Shown here one piece after another: positions 12,601-24,900 of a stretch of 64,000 nucleotides of DNA. Origin of the DNA: Trichoplax adhaerens (taxonomy: Eukaryota > Placozoa > Uniplacotomia > Trichoplacea > Trichoplacidae). The notes beneath the pieces are model-generated. The model was not told the DNA's origin. It saw only the letters and a list, made by a program, of their open reading frames with translations, and made no database searches. The stretch spans positions 3,757,035 through 3,821,034 of the forward strand of contig NW_002060946.1 of NCBI RefSeq assembly GCF_000150275.1, read 5' to 3'. The position numbers and the translations under genes are program-made. How positions within the stretch are numbered: position 1 is the stretch's first letter; every line of letters begins with the position of its first letter.

Positions 12601-14464
12601 GAACATTAACTGAATTTCCCATGTTGTCATTTTCATTATGTTGTTTTGTGTTAATTTTAAGAAAATGACAGGAGTTAACTCCGTAGGCAGCACGTAAACT
12701 CTCCCAAAGAGCTTCAGCTCTAAAATTTAATAAATAGAATATAATAAGAATGAGCGACGGCTTTTATACTTGTCACTTTCTTTAGTAAGGGAGATCATTG
12801 AATACGATGTTATTTCATTTTATAATATCCGTACTTTTGATCGTCACCATTAGCACAATCATGGATTAATACGAAATAGTGCAAAGTACTGGGGAAAAAC
12901 CATTTGGGTTGGCTACTTTGCTTTTGTCGTTGCATCTGATCAGCCACCATTTTTCTGTAAGCTTCCATGGCATCAGGATTAGACGAGGATACCACAATCA
13001 TACCTATGATAGCATTTTATTGTAGCTAAGGAACGCTACTTAGTACATGTTAATTTGTATTTTAGCTAGTCAGCAAGTACATAAAGTAAACTTGGGTAAC
13101 GATTGTCCATATTAGAAGTGCATCATTCGGACGTTTTGGATTCTTTCTACGGGTATTTAAAAGCTACTATGGACCGGTATCTGAAGTACTGTCTCTCGAT
13201 ATATACACGAATTCTAGGATACAAGCAATAAAGTTGCGGATAAATTCATGATCAGATAATGGTAAATACTGAAAGAAATAATCCCGGTAGGCATCGAACC
13301 AAGGAGCTCTTCCTAAAAAGATATCATGATGGAAGATATTATAAATTGCAGTTGGAATAATATGGATGATAAGATCAGTACAAGGTTTAGGCTATTAAAA
13401 TGAGCCATTATGGCCGTAATCTTATTATGACTACTTTCTATATTAAAAGAGTTATAAAATGAATATTAATCATCCATGTAGAGCGTTCAAAATCTCTTCT
13501 TCTGACTAATTTCTAGCTCAGTAAGTCATGTAACAAGCACACAAGTGAAATCAAGAAGAGGCAATAACATCTCAAGCCAACTCATGTTGATAATGATGCA
13601 GACATGCTGATTAAAAAACAAAGTACAGTATTCTAAAGATGTTTCAAATCAACATGAATGCAACGGATTACGGGCGATGAAGTGTTTACCTCTAACATAG
13701 TGACTAATTGAAATGCAATAAAATTTCACTAATGACGACGACTTGGAAGTTATGGAGAGATAGGCTATCCTAGAGAATCTGTACACGTCAAGATTTTTAG
13801 GTACAGGGTCTATAGGGCATCCATTCAAGCATAATGATTTGAGTTTCGTTACTCAATACACGCACATAATATAGTCTATTGTATAAGAACTGGTAAGCCA
13901 AGTAGACAGTATGGTGGTGTATTCTGTCATCTGCTGCAATTTTTTACACTGTAAAGAGGCTATTTTGCTACAAGGTGGATATCTTGAAGAAATCACTGTC
14001 GACATGTTTTGACTACTAACCTATTGATTCAGTAGAAGGTGGATGCCTACTGACTGCATCGCTCATCATTTTGCGGGCCATAGCAGATGGAACAAATTGG
14101 TTGGAAAAGTACATTATTCGGAAATTGGGATTCCTGACGACATGTAACAAATTGGATGGATCTTTTATCCTGCCTATAATCGACAACGATAGAATAACTA
14201 TAAGTCTATTGGATTGGATAGGATTCTATCCATGTGATCATTGGCATGATTAAAAAGTTATCCATAATGCTGTATCGGGTTAGTATCATGATGAAGAAAT
14301 AGGATTATACCTTCCAATGTTGGCTTGCAAAATGGTCTCAATAAATCGACGAAAGATAAATTGTTTTTACGACACACGGCTTCGGCGTCATCGCTGCACA
14401 TAGCAGCGATGTGAAAAGGGAAAGCCGATTGTATAATTTCGTAAGCACTTTGAGTTGAAACCAT
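6613..14464 (-). CDS. TRAPPC8: TRAPPC8, trafficking protein particle complex subunit 8 (Trs85 homologue)
   Basis: A long multi-exon gene for the TRAPPIII-specific subunit that directs the Rab1-GEF complex to membranes in ER-Golgi traffic and autophagy. Recognisable pieces lie in the right order on the minus strand: the amino end at 14464 (AAMCSDDAEAVCRKNNLSF then DLLRPF); IVVSSSNPDAMEAY with PKWFFPSTLHYFVLIHD at 13001-12810; ICLTLSDHDRLRNFIHDF at 12365-12111; EIDFLFYYEPL near 8920; SSTPCSDFFFRSG and GQHHVPV at 7965-7486; and the end with IPVTLILQNCRDEPLDIF, SFTWVGNTAYKRRLEAKD and an acidic tail finishing DDTNDED. The start is the first ATG before the conserved block. Roughly 20 exons are implied, but I did not resolve each boundary. 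The gene is divergent from SNX21 across a minisatellite. Confidence 0.92.
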
Positions 14465-15374
14465 TTTCCTACTTGGATCTATTCACATCAACTTATAATA
14501 CTCAATTAGTTGGATGGAATCATTAAAAATGTCTACCACTGCGACATGGTCCAATAATCATCAGAGGCCATCTTCTGGAAAGAACTATCGCACAGGTAGA
14601 GAAATCAGCGTGAGTGCGCATACTCGCTGTCATGCTCAGTCTGCTCCTACCCTAATAATAGAGTTGGAGATGATGGTGGATTGCAAATCCATCTTGAAGA
14701 CGCCAGTGTTGTTATACACTGTCGTATCTAGTCCAGTAGTCCATGAAACAGTATACTACATATAGGCAGTCCTAGTCTGCTAGAGAAATCATTGCAGCCC
14801 CCAAAGTTTGGAGGAGGTAAATTATTGATTTCTGGAGGAGTCTTTGCACTATCTTGATAGTTTTATGGACGTAGCACTAGTGTGCAAGAGATTGCAGGCC
14901 TAATGCAGCGCTCTGATCGTACTGTACAGACATAGATGATGGTGTAAGGCCTTTGAAATAGATTTTACCTCCGTCAATACTTCCCCTTTGCGACTGTATT
15001 TTGACTGACAGTGATCATTTTAGTGCTAGTTTCCTAACTGTTCTAGGCATGCATTTCGATTTTCCTCTTCTTTACAGTTCCAATAGGAATGTTCTCATGC
15101 AGTCATCATCATTTGTGCAACCTACTGATGGCTTGATCACTGTCTACACTAGCGATCACTTTATTTCGTTGTACAGTAGGACGATTGCCAATATACACTA
15201 CTGTGTTGTATAGGCATTAAGACCTATAGTATACGGTGGTAAACAGTTTAAGGTAGACGTATGATGTCAGACTGCTACTGCATACTATACTGTAGTAGGT
15301 TTACTGTATCGCTTCCGTTTGTTACTCAAAATAAATCACTGCTACTCCAAAGCCACAGATTATTTATTTTAAAT
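14465..15374. other. Upstream spacer of TRAPPC8
   Basis: Intergenic sequence just before the TRAPPC8 start codon. Short open frames (14514-14765, 15001-15213) have no recognisable family similarity and no supporting splice structure. It probably contains the TRAPPC8 promoter. Confidence 0.5.
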
Positions 15375-16275
15375 CTTGTTCTTGATGAACGAGTTTTAGC
15401 GTAGTCTATCCGCTTAATCACTTTGTTCATACCATCATCAATCAGAGTCCAAATTAAAATATTTTGATCGGTTTTATTCTTGTTCTTGATGAACGAGTTT
15501 TAACGTAGTCTATCCGCTTAATCACTTTGTTTATACCATCATCAGAGTCCAAATTAAAATATTTTGATCGGTTTTATTCTTGTTCTTGATGAACGAGTTT
15601 TAACGTAGTCTATCCGCTTAATCACTTTGTTCATACCATCATCAGAGTCCAAATTAAAATATTTTGATCGATTTTATTCTTGTTCTTGATGAACGAGTTT
15701 TAACGTAGTCTATCCGCTTAATCACTTTGTTTATACCATCATCAGAGTCCAAATTAAAATATTTTGATCGATTTTATTCTTGTTCTTGATGAACGAGTCT
15801 TAAGTCCGCTTAATCACTTTGTTCATACCATCATCAATCAGAGTCCAAATTAAAATATTTTGATCGATTTTATTCTTGTTCTTGATGAACGAGTTTTAAC
15901 GTAGTCTATCCGCTTAATCACTTTGTTCATACCATCATCAGAGTCCAAATTAAAATATTTTGATCGATTTTATTCTTGTTCTTGATGAACGAGTTTTAAC
16001 GTAGTCTATCCGCTTAATCACTTTGTTCATACCATCATCAATCAGAGTCCAAATTAAAATATTTTGATCGGTTTTATTCTTGTTCTTGATGAACAAGTTT
16101 TAACGTAGTCTATCCGCTTAATCACTTTGTTTATACCATCATCAGAGTCCAAATTAAAATATTTTGATCGATTTTATTCTTGTTCTTGATGAACGAGTCT
16201 GTATAGTCCGCTTAATCACTTTGTTCATACCATCATCAATCAGAGTCCAAATTAAAATATTTTGATCGATTTTAT
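15375..16275. repeat. Minisatellite, about nine ~100 bp units
   Basis: Head-to-tail units share the anchor CTTGATGAAC at 15381, 15485, 15585, 15685, 15785, 15881, 15981, 16085 and 16185, giving spacings of 96-104 bp. Each carries GAACGAGTTTTAACGTAG, TATCCGCTTAATCACTTTG, ACCATCATCAGAGTCC and TTAAAATATTTTGATCG. Units differ by an optional 4 bp AATC insertion, by loss or alteration of the ACGTAGTCTAT segment (units at 15785 and 16185), and by point changes (ATCGG/ATCGA, TTCATA/TTTATA). Near-identity between units implies recent expansion. No long frame is conserved along the array. Confidence 0.95.
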
Positions 16276-16278
16276 TCT

Positions 16279-16750
16279 TTCCATGCTGTTCTTCAATGAG
16301 ACGATCATTATAGGATTGCCCTATGCATGACACAATCACAATATTAATCCACCGTCCATCACTGTCCAGCTGAAATGTCTTCACGTCCAATGCTATAGTA
16401 CGAATAGATCGTTCTTCCTACTGAAAGATACGATCATTCATAACAGGATCAGAGTAGAAATAGAAGTGTCTTCACTTGCTATGTTTTCTTTCCATGTCGT
16501 TCTACTTACTGAAAGATACGCTCACCATAATAATAAAATACAATCCCTATTTATAATAATACGATCCCACCCATTTTGCATGACACAATCACCACATTAA
16601 ATACTACCATCCATCATCGTATCATAGTACAAATAAAAATGTCTTCACTTGCTATTCCATCTTTCTACTTAAAGGATCATCCTACTTGCATGACACAATT
16701 ACTATATTAAACACCATCATCCATCATAATAGAAATGAAAATGTCTTGAC
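16279..16750. repeat. Diverged repeats flanking the minisatellite
   Basis: Phrases recur imperfectly after the array: CTGAAAGATACG twice, GTCTTCACTTGCTAT twice, and CATGACACAATCA-like strings near 16326, 16579 and 16690. This looks like an older, decayed tandem repeat beside the fresh one. Confidence 0.6.
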
Positions 16751-17976
16751 TGAAATAGACACGTACGGATAATACTGTAATTATAATTAGAATTCCAACA
16801 CCACCAGCCATCATCATTAGAAATCAAATATCATTTTGGCATATTTCATAATACTGGATGCTATTATTGCTACTAAAACATCACCCAAGCTTAATTACTA
16901 ACCAATCAAAATGAAAATATCTGGGTATTTTATTATTTTCACCTAGGAAGGATTGTACAATTTATCCTATTAATATTATTGTACCTAATCATATAAATAT
17001 GGTGTTGATAAGGTGATCGATTGACTATTGTCATTCTGGATGAGATTGAAAAAAAATTGCTAATCTTCATCATACGAGTATAGATATCACCACCATGATT
17101 TTACTAATAGAAATGCTCTACACTAGCAATAAAATCAATTTCGATCCTGCTAACTCTACACTATCGATGATGGTCCGCAAGTTATGCCATTGTATATATG
17201 CACATATTGAGGAGTAGTAGAGAATGCATAAATTAGCAGTATGGTGGTATTATTGTTATTGATCATTGGCAATTTCGAATGTCGTTATTATATTTTCTCC
17301 ACTCAAACAACAGTTTACAGTCCTAGTGTACTCATCAAAAATCTGACAAGAGTTCCCACCTGCTTGGATAATAAGCTGCATAATGATACAGTAGCTGTGA
17401 AATTATAGTTCTAAAACTTCTAATATAAAAACTCCTACAGTGTTATTAATATGCCTATCACAACGATACTGTATCCTACTAAGATCATGTCTGCCTATTT
17501 TACACCTACTACGCAATACTAATACACTACTAGAAGAAGTCAATTTAGTCACGCTGTTGTTCTTTATTTAGCCTTCGAACTCCTTCCTACCGATGACCAT
17601 TCCAAGTCAACAATTCTTTTCGTTTTATTAATGTGATACACTCGAATTGAATTTTACCGACCTATTTATCCAAGTGATTTTACCCTTGCTGGCTAGCCAA
17701 CTTGTCACAATTGATTAAGCGATACGAGTCATGGTGCAATATTAACCCTACAACAGTTTTTTCTTCGTCGATTGTCGACAACATCATGTTGAATTAATAC
17801 CAATCAAACATTAATGAACTGATAAAAGGCAGAGGTGTTACTAGTGAACTTGAAAGAAAAAAGTATACAGTAGTATTGCTACCATTTCGACGTCTAACAC
17901 AGTACGGTAAAGAGAAAACTTCTGAATTCTAGAAAGAAAGTAATTAGACAAGGAATCGATTGCCCAGTCAATCAAC
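16751..17976. other. Upstream spacer of the sorting nexin gene
   Basis: AT-rich sequence without any reading frame I can support. It likely holds the SNX20/21 promoter and 5' leader. Confidence 0.5.
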
Positions 17977-20752
17977 ATGAGCTGCGATCAATGGGTTAGT
18001 AAATTTGAAATTCAGCCTTCAAAAAATAATGAACTTGATGATCACGAAGTGGATGAAGATGAAGTGGATGTAGAAAACAATTGCCGATATGAATTTGCAG
18101 CCTCTCCTCTAGCTGGACGAGTATCTTACTATGAAGATGATGAAGGGCAGAAGTTAGAAAGAAATTTAGATAGTAAGTTTCCATATTCCTTCCTGTACAA
18201 TCACTTCATTGCCATCGATATTAATATAAACTTTACGGCCAGATTGCGCGCACACACCCGCTTTAATGTTGTAGCTACTAAAGAAATCCTGTACTCTACT
18301 GTAGCGAACCAACATGACCAAATAATACGAGTTTATTCCTCTTCTTGAAATCGCTATCGAACTTACAGTAATCCATCGAAGTAGAGCTCCATAGTAAAAA
18401 AATATTCAATATTACTGAAGTTAAAGATCGAGTTATGGAACTCGTAATTAATTACTCCAACCAATTAGTCAATCGATCGACTTTGGTCATTATCTACATT
18501 CAGTAGTTACGTCCATTATACAGTAATTATCGTACGCATATCAACTACCAATGTTTCTTTTCTAATCTATCGGTGATAATAATTTAAACTATCTTTGAAG
18601 GTAGATAACATATAGTGCTATTAACACATATAGAGCTGTCAAATCTGTCTAACTTTGATCGAATAGCTACAGTGAGTAATCTCAATATTTTTAATATTTC
18701 ATCAATACTAGCAAATCGTTATTGATCAATCTAATGTCATTAGTAGTGAGTTCATTTTACGTCAACTTCGTATTAATTGCTGTCATATTGTACGAGCGGA
18801 TCTCCCAACTTGTGAGCGCTTGCCTTTATTTAATTTATTACTAATTTTAGAACATAGTAAAGCGTTAATTAATTATCATTTTACCACGGCGAGTAATCAT
18901 CACAATGACTCCTTCAATTACTAAGAATAACTAATTAGTTGCTTATCTAGTTCAAATGATGTAGACCGAGATGCCAATTTAAATTGTCAATGTTACAATT
19001 TGAGTTTTAGTTATATTCGTATACAGCGCCCTAACCGTCCAATAGAACATTTTTACGCTCCCGTACCGATTGGGTACTTACTGTACATTTTTAGACGCAA
19101 ATTGCTCCGAAGACTGGATAAAGTACTTTTACCGTGCCGGGGCTCGTTCAGCTAAAAAATGAGATTGTAGCACTTAATTTTTTTTTTTGGGGGGGGGGAG
19201 AAGAATGCTGTTGCCAACTCACTCTAATGAAATTAATGTACGTGTATTTTTATTTAAATAGCATTAAGAGCTTTAACAACAAGAAGGAGTATAGCGGATT
19301 GTGAAAATCTCCTCAGATCAGGCGATATACCTTTGATGACTGGTGATAATAATCAAGGAGGAAGACATCGTCTACAAGATCTTAAATTTGAATCAGTCGC
19401 TGCCCGAACTGTAACTGAAGGCAAAAAGAAATTTGTGGTAAGGATTATACGCGTATCCTGGATGTCTTATTAACCTTAATCAAAGTTATTCTTGTACCGT
19501 AATATCCTACTTTCCAAGTTATAGCGCGTCTTTCATGCAAATAATTATCATCTCCTATATACGTATAGCACTCTGCTACGTTAAAAATGATACACCTTCT
19601 AGGCGTATTATTATACAGTACCAAGAAATATCCAAGTGACTCGATGTAATACAGTATATATGTGTTATTGTTAGTAAGGCTTAATTTATAATCTAGAGAA
19701 AGCGATGAAAACTGGCAAATTCGATCGGTTGCTTTAACTTGCAATATTGAATTAAATCATCATTTATATATTTCACAGAACATCACGTAAATTGAAAATA
19801 TCTTGAAAATAGATGCTATGATAAATACTATAGGAGAGAGTATTTCTGTAATTTGCAAGACCTCATTTTAATTCGGTTAACTTACAGTAAAATCTCGCTA
19901 AACACAGCAGTCACGTTTTTTTGTAGCTGACATGTACTGTACACGTATACAGTATGTCAAAATTTCCTTCGTGTTACGCCGTCTAGAAAAATTTATGTAG
20001 ACTTTACTGTCATTGATAGTTCTTCACAATTTTCTGTCATTTAGCTCTATGCCCTAGCTCTGGTTAGGACTGACGATACAGATGAGATACCACCTATCAT
20101 TGAGAGGCGATATTCACAGTTTGCAACATTGCATAAAGCGTTGTCATCGAGCCATCCACAAATTGTCAAAAAATTCAATTTCCCTCGAAAAGTTGCTATG
20201 GGTAACTTCAGCCAATCAACTATTATTAAGCGAAGTACTGCCTTCCAAGATTACTTAAATTTAATTCTGAAAAGCTCTAATTATGATAGGGGAGATTCAG
20301 TGCCATATGCAAGTGTACGATATACTAAAGCATTTGAAGAGTTTTTATATATCAGCGATCTACGTAAAGCATATCGAGCAATTCGAGACTCAGATTACTC
20401 TAGTGCTGCGGAACACTTACGAATTGGACTTAATATACAACTAGCAGTACTAAGTTATAATCATCCAGAAGTTATTGGTACTATGTGTGCCGTTATTATT
20501 GTTTATAATGCTTTACAACGCTATGTCTACGCTATTAATACTGCTGACACTACCTTGCAATGGATAGGAAATAGTACAGAATGCAAATACTATTTACCGC
20601 TACTGCAGGATTTAGTAAGATTATCATTTAATGCTGGTTATAACAATGAAAAATATCAAAAATTATTAACTGTAGAATTAAAAAATAGAAATATGCTAAC
20701 AAGTAATATAGCATCCCTATCAGAGCTAGTATTCAACACGTTTCAAGATTAG
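17977..20752 (+). CDS. SNX21: SNX20/SNX21-like sorting nexin (PX domain plus TPR-like PXB domain)
   Basis: Three exons, 17977-18172, 19262-19437 and 20045-20752, join in frame to 359 residues (human SNX21 is of similar length). SNX20/21 proteins bind phosphoinositides on early endosomes through the PX domain and bind cargo or adaptors through a helical PXB domain. The amino region is acidic (DDHEVDEDEVDVE). The PX domain begins near residue 105: RHRLQDLKFESV, KKKFVLYALALV, IIERRYSQFATLHKAL, then FPRKVAMGNFSQSTIIKRS with the basic, phosphoinositide-contacting residues. The carboxyl half (DLRKAYRAIRDSDYSSAAEH onward) fits the PXB repeats. Intron 1 reads open for a while, so a longer first exon could be mis-called; the GTAAGT donor and phase 1 join to CATTAAGAGC settle it. 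The gene is convergent with INTS8. Confidence 0.9.
19177..19199. repeat. T-G homopolymer junction in SNX21 intron 1
   Basis: About 12 T followed by about 10 G inside the first intron, about 65 bp before exon 2. Similar in style to the T-C-A junction in the H2A.Z intron. Confidence 0.8.
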
Positions 20753-21935
20753 TAATATTCCTAAGGAGAAATTCCAATGATTGTTGAATATGATTACTTT
20801 TTTGCGACAAAAACAAAGCAAAATTATCTATGTATACAAGTGCCAAAAATAATTGGAGATATCATGCCTGTAATCAAATTTATATTAAATTAAATTTAAA
20901 TTTTGTAATAGCTGTCTTAATCAACCTTTTATTCTTATAATGAGTTTTTGTTAAGATAATATTATTAATAACTTACTAGTATATCGTTATTACTTACGAT
21001 TGGTTTGTCAAATATACTACAAGGTACATGTTGCAATTCATTGTTAATTTAGAAACTTAAACTCTTATTGCTAATATATTAGGCACTGACATCTATAGAG
21101 ATTCTACATTATTAAAGTACGATATTTTCATCTGGTAAAGAAAAGATAGATGATCGAATTGATGAATTAAGTGACAGCGTCTAGTAATGTAACTTAGTAT
21201 AGATTAATATATTCATTTATCTTCAATGCATACAGCATTTCTGAAAGTTGCACATGTAATTTGATTAAGTACCGTACATTATAGTAACTAGTCTAAATAA
21301 TAATATTATAATGCTTTAAAGCCAACAACGTGTAAAACCATACTTTGCATCTGTTTATGTAACAATTGTAATAGCAATTGACAAATTCTCTCAAAATTGT
21401 TTCTGGTTAAAATGTCTATGATCAGATTCTTTCATTAATAAAGTCAACTGATTGCGCTATAATTAATAATACCTTTTATTATATCATAGTAACTTTGATA
21501 AATCGACGTAGCTATAGTGATTAATTTCCGGGAGTTTTTGCATGAAATTGTAAAATCGTAGCTTCTTTTATTTTCATGAATGTAATGTAGTAATTAGTAT
21601 TTTACCGAGAATGTATCATTATAGCCTGGTAGATCGACCTGGTGGTAATTAAATTCCGAGAGTCTTACATTAAATTGTAAAACTGTAGCTTCTTCTACTT
21701 TTATTTGGTGTATAGAACTTATCAGCACCTGAATATAATGTAGTAATCAGTATTTTACAAAGAAAACAGGGAAACAATACTATGAGGTGGTGAAGGAGGC
21801 GGCATGTAACTAGATAAATTTTTATAACTTTCGCAGTCAAGTTTAAAAAAAAATGCAATTCTGGTAAGAATATCTTAAGCAGAAAAAATTAATATCGCGG
21901 TACTGTACACAGATATCATTTTCATTTACATTAAG
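20753..21935. other. Spacer between convergent SNX21 and INTS8
   Basis: AT-rich 3' flanks of two convergent genes. Apart from the diverged duplication at 21517-21765 I see nothing coding. Confidence 0.6.
21517..21765. repeat. Diverged tandem duplication of about 125 bp
   Basis: Copy one (from about 21517) and copy two (from about 21641) share TTCCGGGAG/TTCCGAGAG, AAATTGTAAAA, GTAGCTTCTTTTA/GTAGCTTCTTCTA, AATGTAATGTAGTAAT/ATATAATGTAGTAAT and AGTATTTTAC in the same order. The second copy has an extra insert. Confidence 0.75.
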
Positions 21936-21960
21936 TTATATATATATATATATATATACA
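21936..21960. repeat. TA microsatellite inside the INTS8 terminal exon
   Basis: About eleven TA units lie over the stop codon region of INTS8 and are read as alternating Tyr-Ile before the stop. Length change here would alter the carboxyl tail or the stop position. Confidence 0.75.
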
Positions 21961-24900
21961 GTTTTTAATAATAATAATATAATATACAAGTCGTATATTT
22001 CTAATAAAATCACATGAAGATACTGATGAGCCAATGCAACTAGAAACCGACGCTTTCTACTTCTCATTGCATGTAGTAGTATGTCTGTGGAATTATATGA
22101 ATTAAGCTCCGGCTGATTCAAGCAAGACATCTAAAAATTTAAAAAACGTAAAATATAAGAATTGAATGATTTTAACTCAGTTTATACTACGCACATTGGC
22201 TATAAAAATAAATACTTTTGTTACTAACCGCAATTTGTTGTTTGTCGTACTCTCCTCTCATTGAGTGTAGATCTGTATTTTTTAAACAAAATTTCTGTAA
22301 TTAATACAATCTAATAACAGTAATAAACTTTCGAAAAATACTTGATAACATACGAATTATAGCCTCTAAGATTGTTGTCTCCCATATACAATGATAATAG
22401 GTCTCCATTGCATCCTCACTGGAATTAAATTTGTGCATACGTATGAAAAGAAAATGGTTAAAAAAGACAGCCTTCAAGTAGCTATTGATAGATTGTAAAC
22501 TAGCATTATCTATACCTATTGTGTTGTTGTACAGCACGTATAGCCATATTAAAATCGACAGGAGTAAGAAATTGGCATAAGACAGCTGCCTGTAAGATAA
22601 ACGAAATTTACTTAGTATATCCTGCTATTTTAAAACATAAATTATTTAATAGAGATGAACATAAAAGTTAAGTTACTGCATAAGACATAAACCTGCGTGT
22701 GGCAAAATAAAGCTGAACAACATGATATCATTCTGCGATAAACCTGAAAGAAAGATTTTTAAATTCATTATGAAAAGCTACAGATAGAATACATCTACAA
22801 GAAATTTATCTCTGTATCTCCAGTATTTACTAAATCATCCCAAATATCGGTAGGAACTTCGTTTAAAAAATATGACGATGAAATGGCTCCAGCTTCGATA
22901 TAATTCCTGAGAGATGTAGGATATTTTCTAATAACTGTAAGAAATGTAATGAAACTTTTTGTAATTAAAAGTGGATAGGTGAAATATTCCAAAAAGGAAT
23001 TCGCTACTTAGTAAATTAACTTACTATAATTGAAGTCTCCTTGAGTACGCAACCAAGAAGTATCCATCGGATAAATGGATAGTGCATGACGTAATAATTC
23101 CATTGTTGTTAATAACAGTGTATCCTGACTCCCTACATAGACTCTACATAAAGATTCCCAGAAATTTATTAGACGAACAAATAGATTAGCGATATAACAT
23201 TATGCTTACAGATTCTTGTTAATACAGCCTTCCCATACTGGCAGAAATCGACAGTAGGTTTGTTCTTTCTCACTAACGTCCTTAGGACTTTGCTGAGAAA
23301 GAAAAAATGTTTGTCACTATCTGAACCAATAGTTATTATGAAATATTCAAATCATCGTTTTCATAAAATGGCAAATTACCTTCAGATTATTTAGTAACTT
23401 GACAAGACATGACAGTAGTATACTTAGGACTATTGGATCCTACATTATCAGATACGAACAGAATAAAAAGCAAATTACTTGCAGGGAAATAATTAAAGCA
23501 AATAAACTATAATATTGACATAGCATTACTCTAATCTTTGTGCAGAAACCGATAAATTCCGAGCTATTAACAAATTGAACATTCAGTTAGCAAATATCAA
23601 ATACATGATCTCAATAATCGATAACAGTATTAAAAATTTCTTATTATGGTATGTACCGTTCCATATGACATCCAGAGTAACGAACACTAATAGCTTTATC
23701 GTTACGATAAACGGTGACTTCGAATATGCCTAGTACTGATGCAAAAAGGTAATTATTTATGATATTTTCAACTAAGAATTTGCAACATTATTTAACTGAT
23801 TGATAATAAAATGCTAATATTACCTGTATTCAACAGTTGCATGGTTTGATTTACATCACTCATACTCGATTCATTAACGCTTAAACACACCCTTGCTAAT
23901 TTTCCTGAGAGCTATTTAAAAGTAAAGATGTAATAAACTTAATCCATTTTTAGTCACTATATATTAATATATTGATTTATTACCTCTAATATTCTGTTTT
24001 GTCGACAATCTACGCTATATAACGACCACTTTTTAAAAGCATCCCATAGTTTGCAGTTCAATAAGAATGCAGAACAACTTTCGACTACGAAAGCATTTGG
24101 TAAAACATCTGTAATTAAGAATGAAATTTTAAGTTCATCTTGACAATCAGTCCGTCAGTAAAATAAGGCTTAAATCCTAAGTAAAAAATGTAATTGTCAT
24201 TAATTATTATTTTTATCTTCAGAAACGAAATCTTACTTGGACATTGTGGTACCGGACTCATGATAGAAATAACTTGATCTCGCAAATCATAAAGCAGACT
24301 TCTGCGTAAATTTATTTATAAATGCTGTTAGGTAAAAGTAACTGAAATAACTTATTAACAAGAATAATACCTCTTATTATTAATATCTTCTTCAACTTCA
24401 AAACCAAGGACCTCAACTGCCAGTACATGTTGATCAACTATTCTTAAAAGCTGAACTTGCGATCTTTTATCGAATATTGTATTAAGAACTTGATCCTTGC
24501 AACAACTGCCAAGAAGCTTTGCTTGATCAAAATTCTTTCGTTACGAGCAATAAATATATATACAGTAGTCAATTAGTTTTAATTATAGTGATGATATCGT
24601 TAGCTAACAATGTTACCTTTAATTGCAAGCAATGTGCCGCTTTCGAAAGTAATATATAAACAAGATCGCGAATATTTGCATCTTGCACAATTTCACGCAG
24701 GATATCCAAGTTGAAATTGGCTGGCAGGAGCTAGTGTATATCATTGCAGTACGGTTAGCAAAGAATAACCTTATCGCAAAAACATCATAAATCTAACCTT
24801 TGTACACACACTTGAGTATTGAATATGCGGATTTAATTCTCGAAGTCTCTTTACAACACAACAGATATGATCAGGCTTAAATGATGTTAATAGCTCATAT

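Noticed and set aside
15375-16275. Minisatellite considered as a CRISPR-like array
   Set aside because: Units are contiguous ~100 bp repeats with no unique spacers between short repeats, and the host is eukaryotic.
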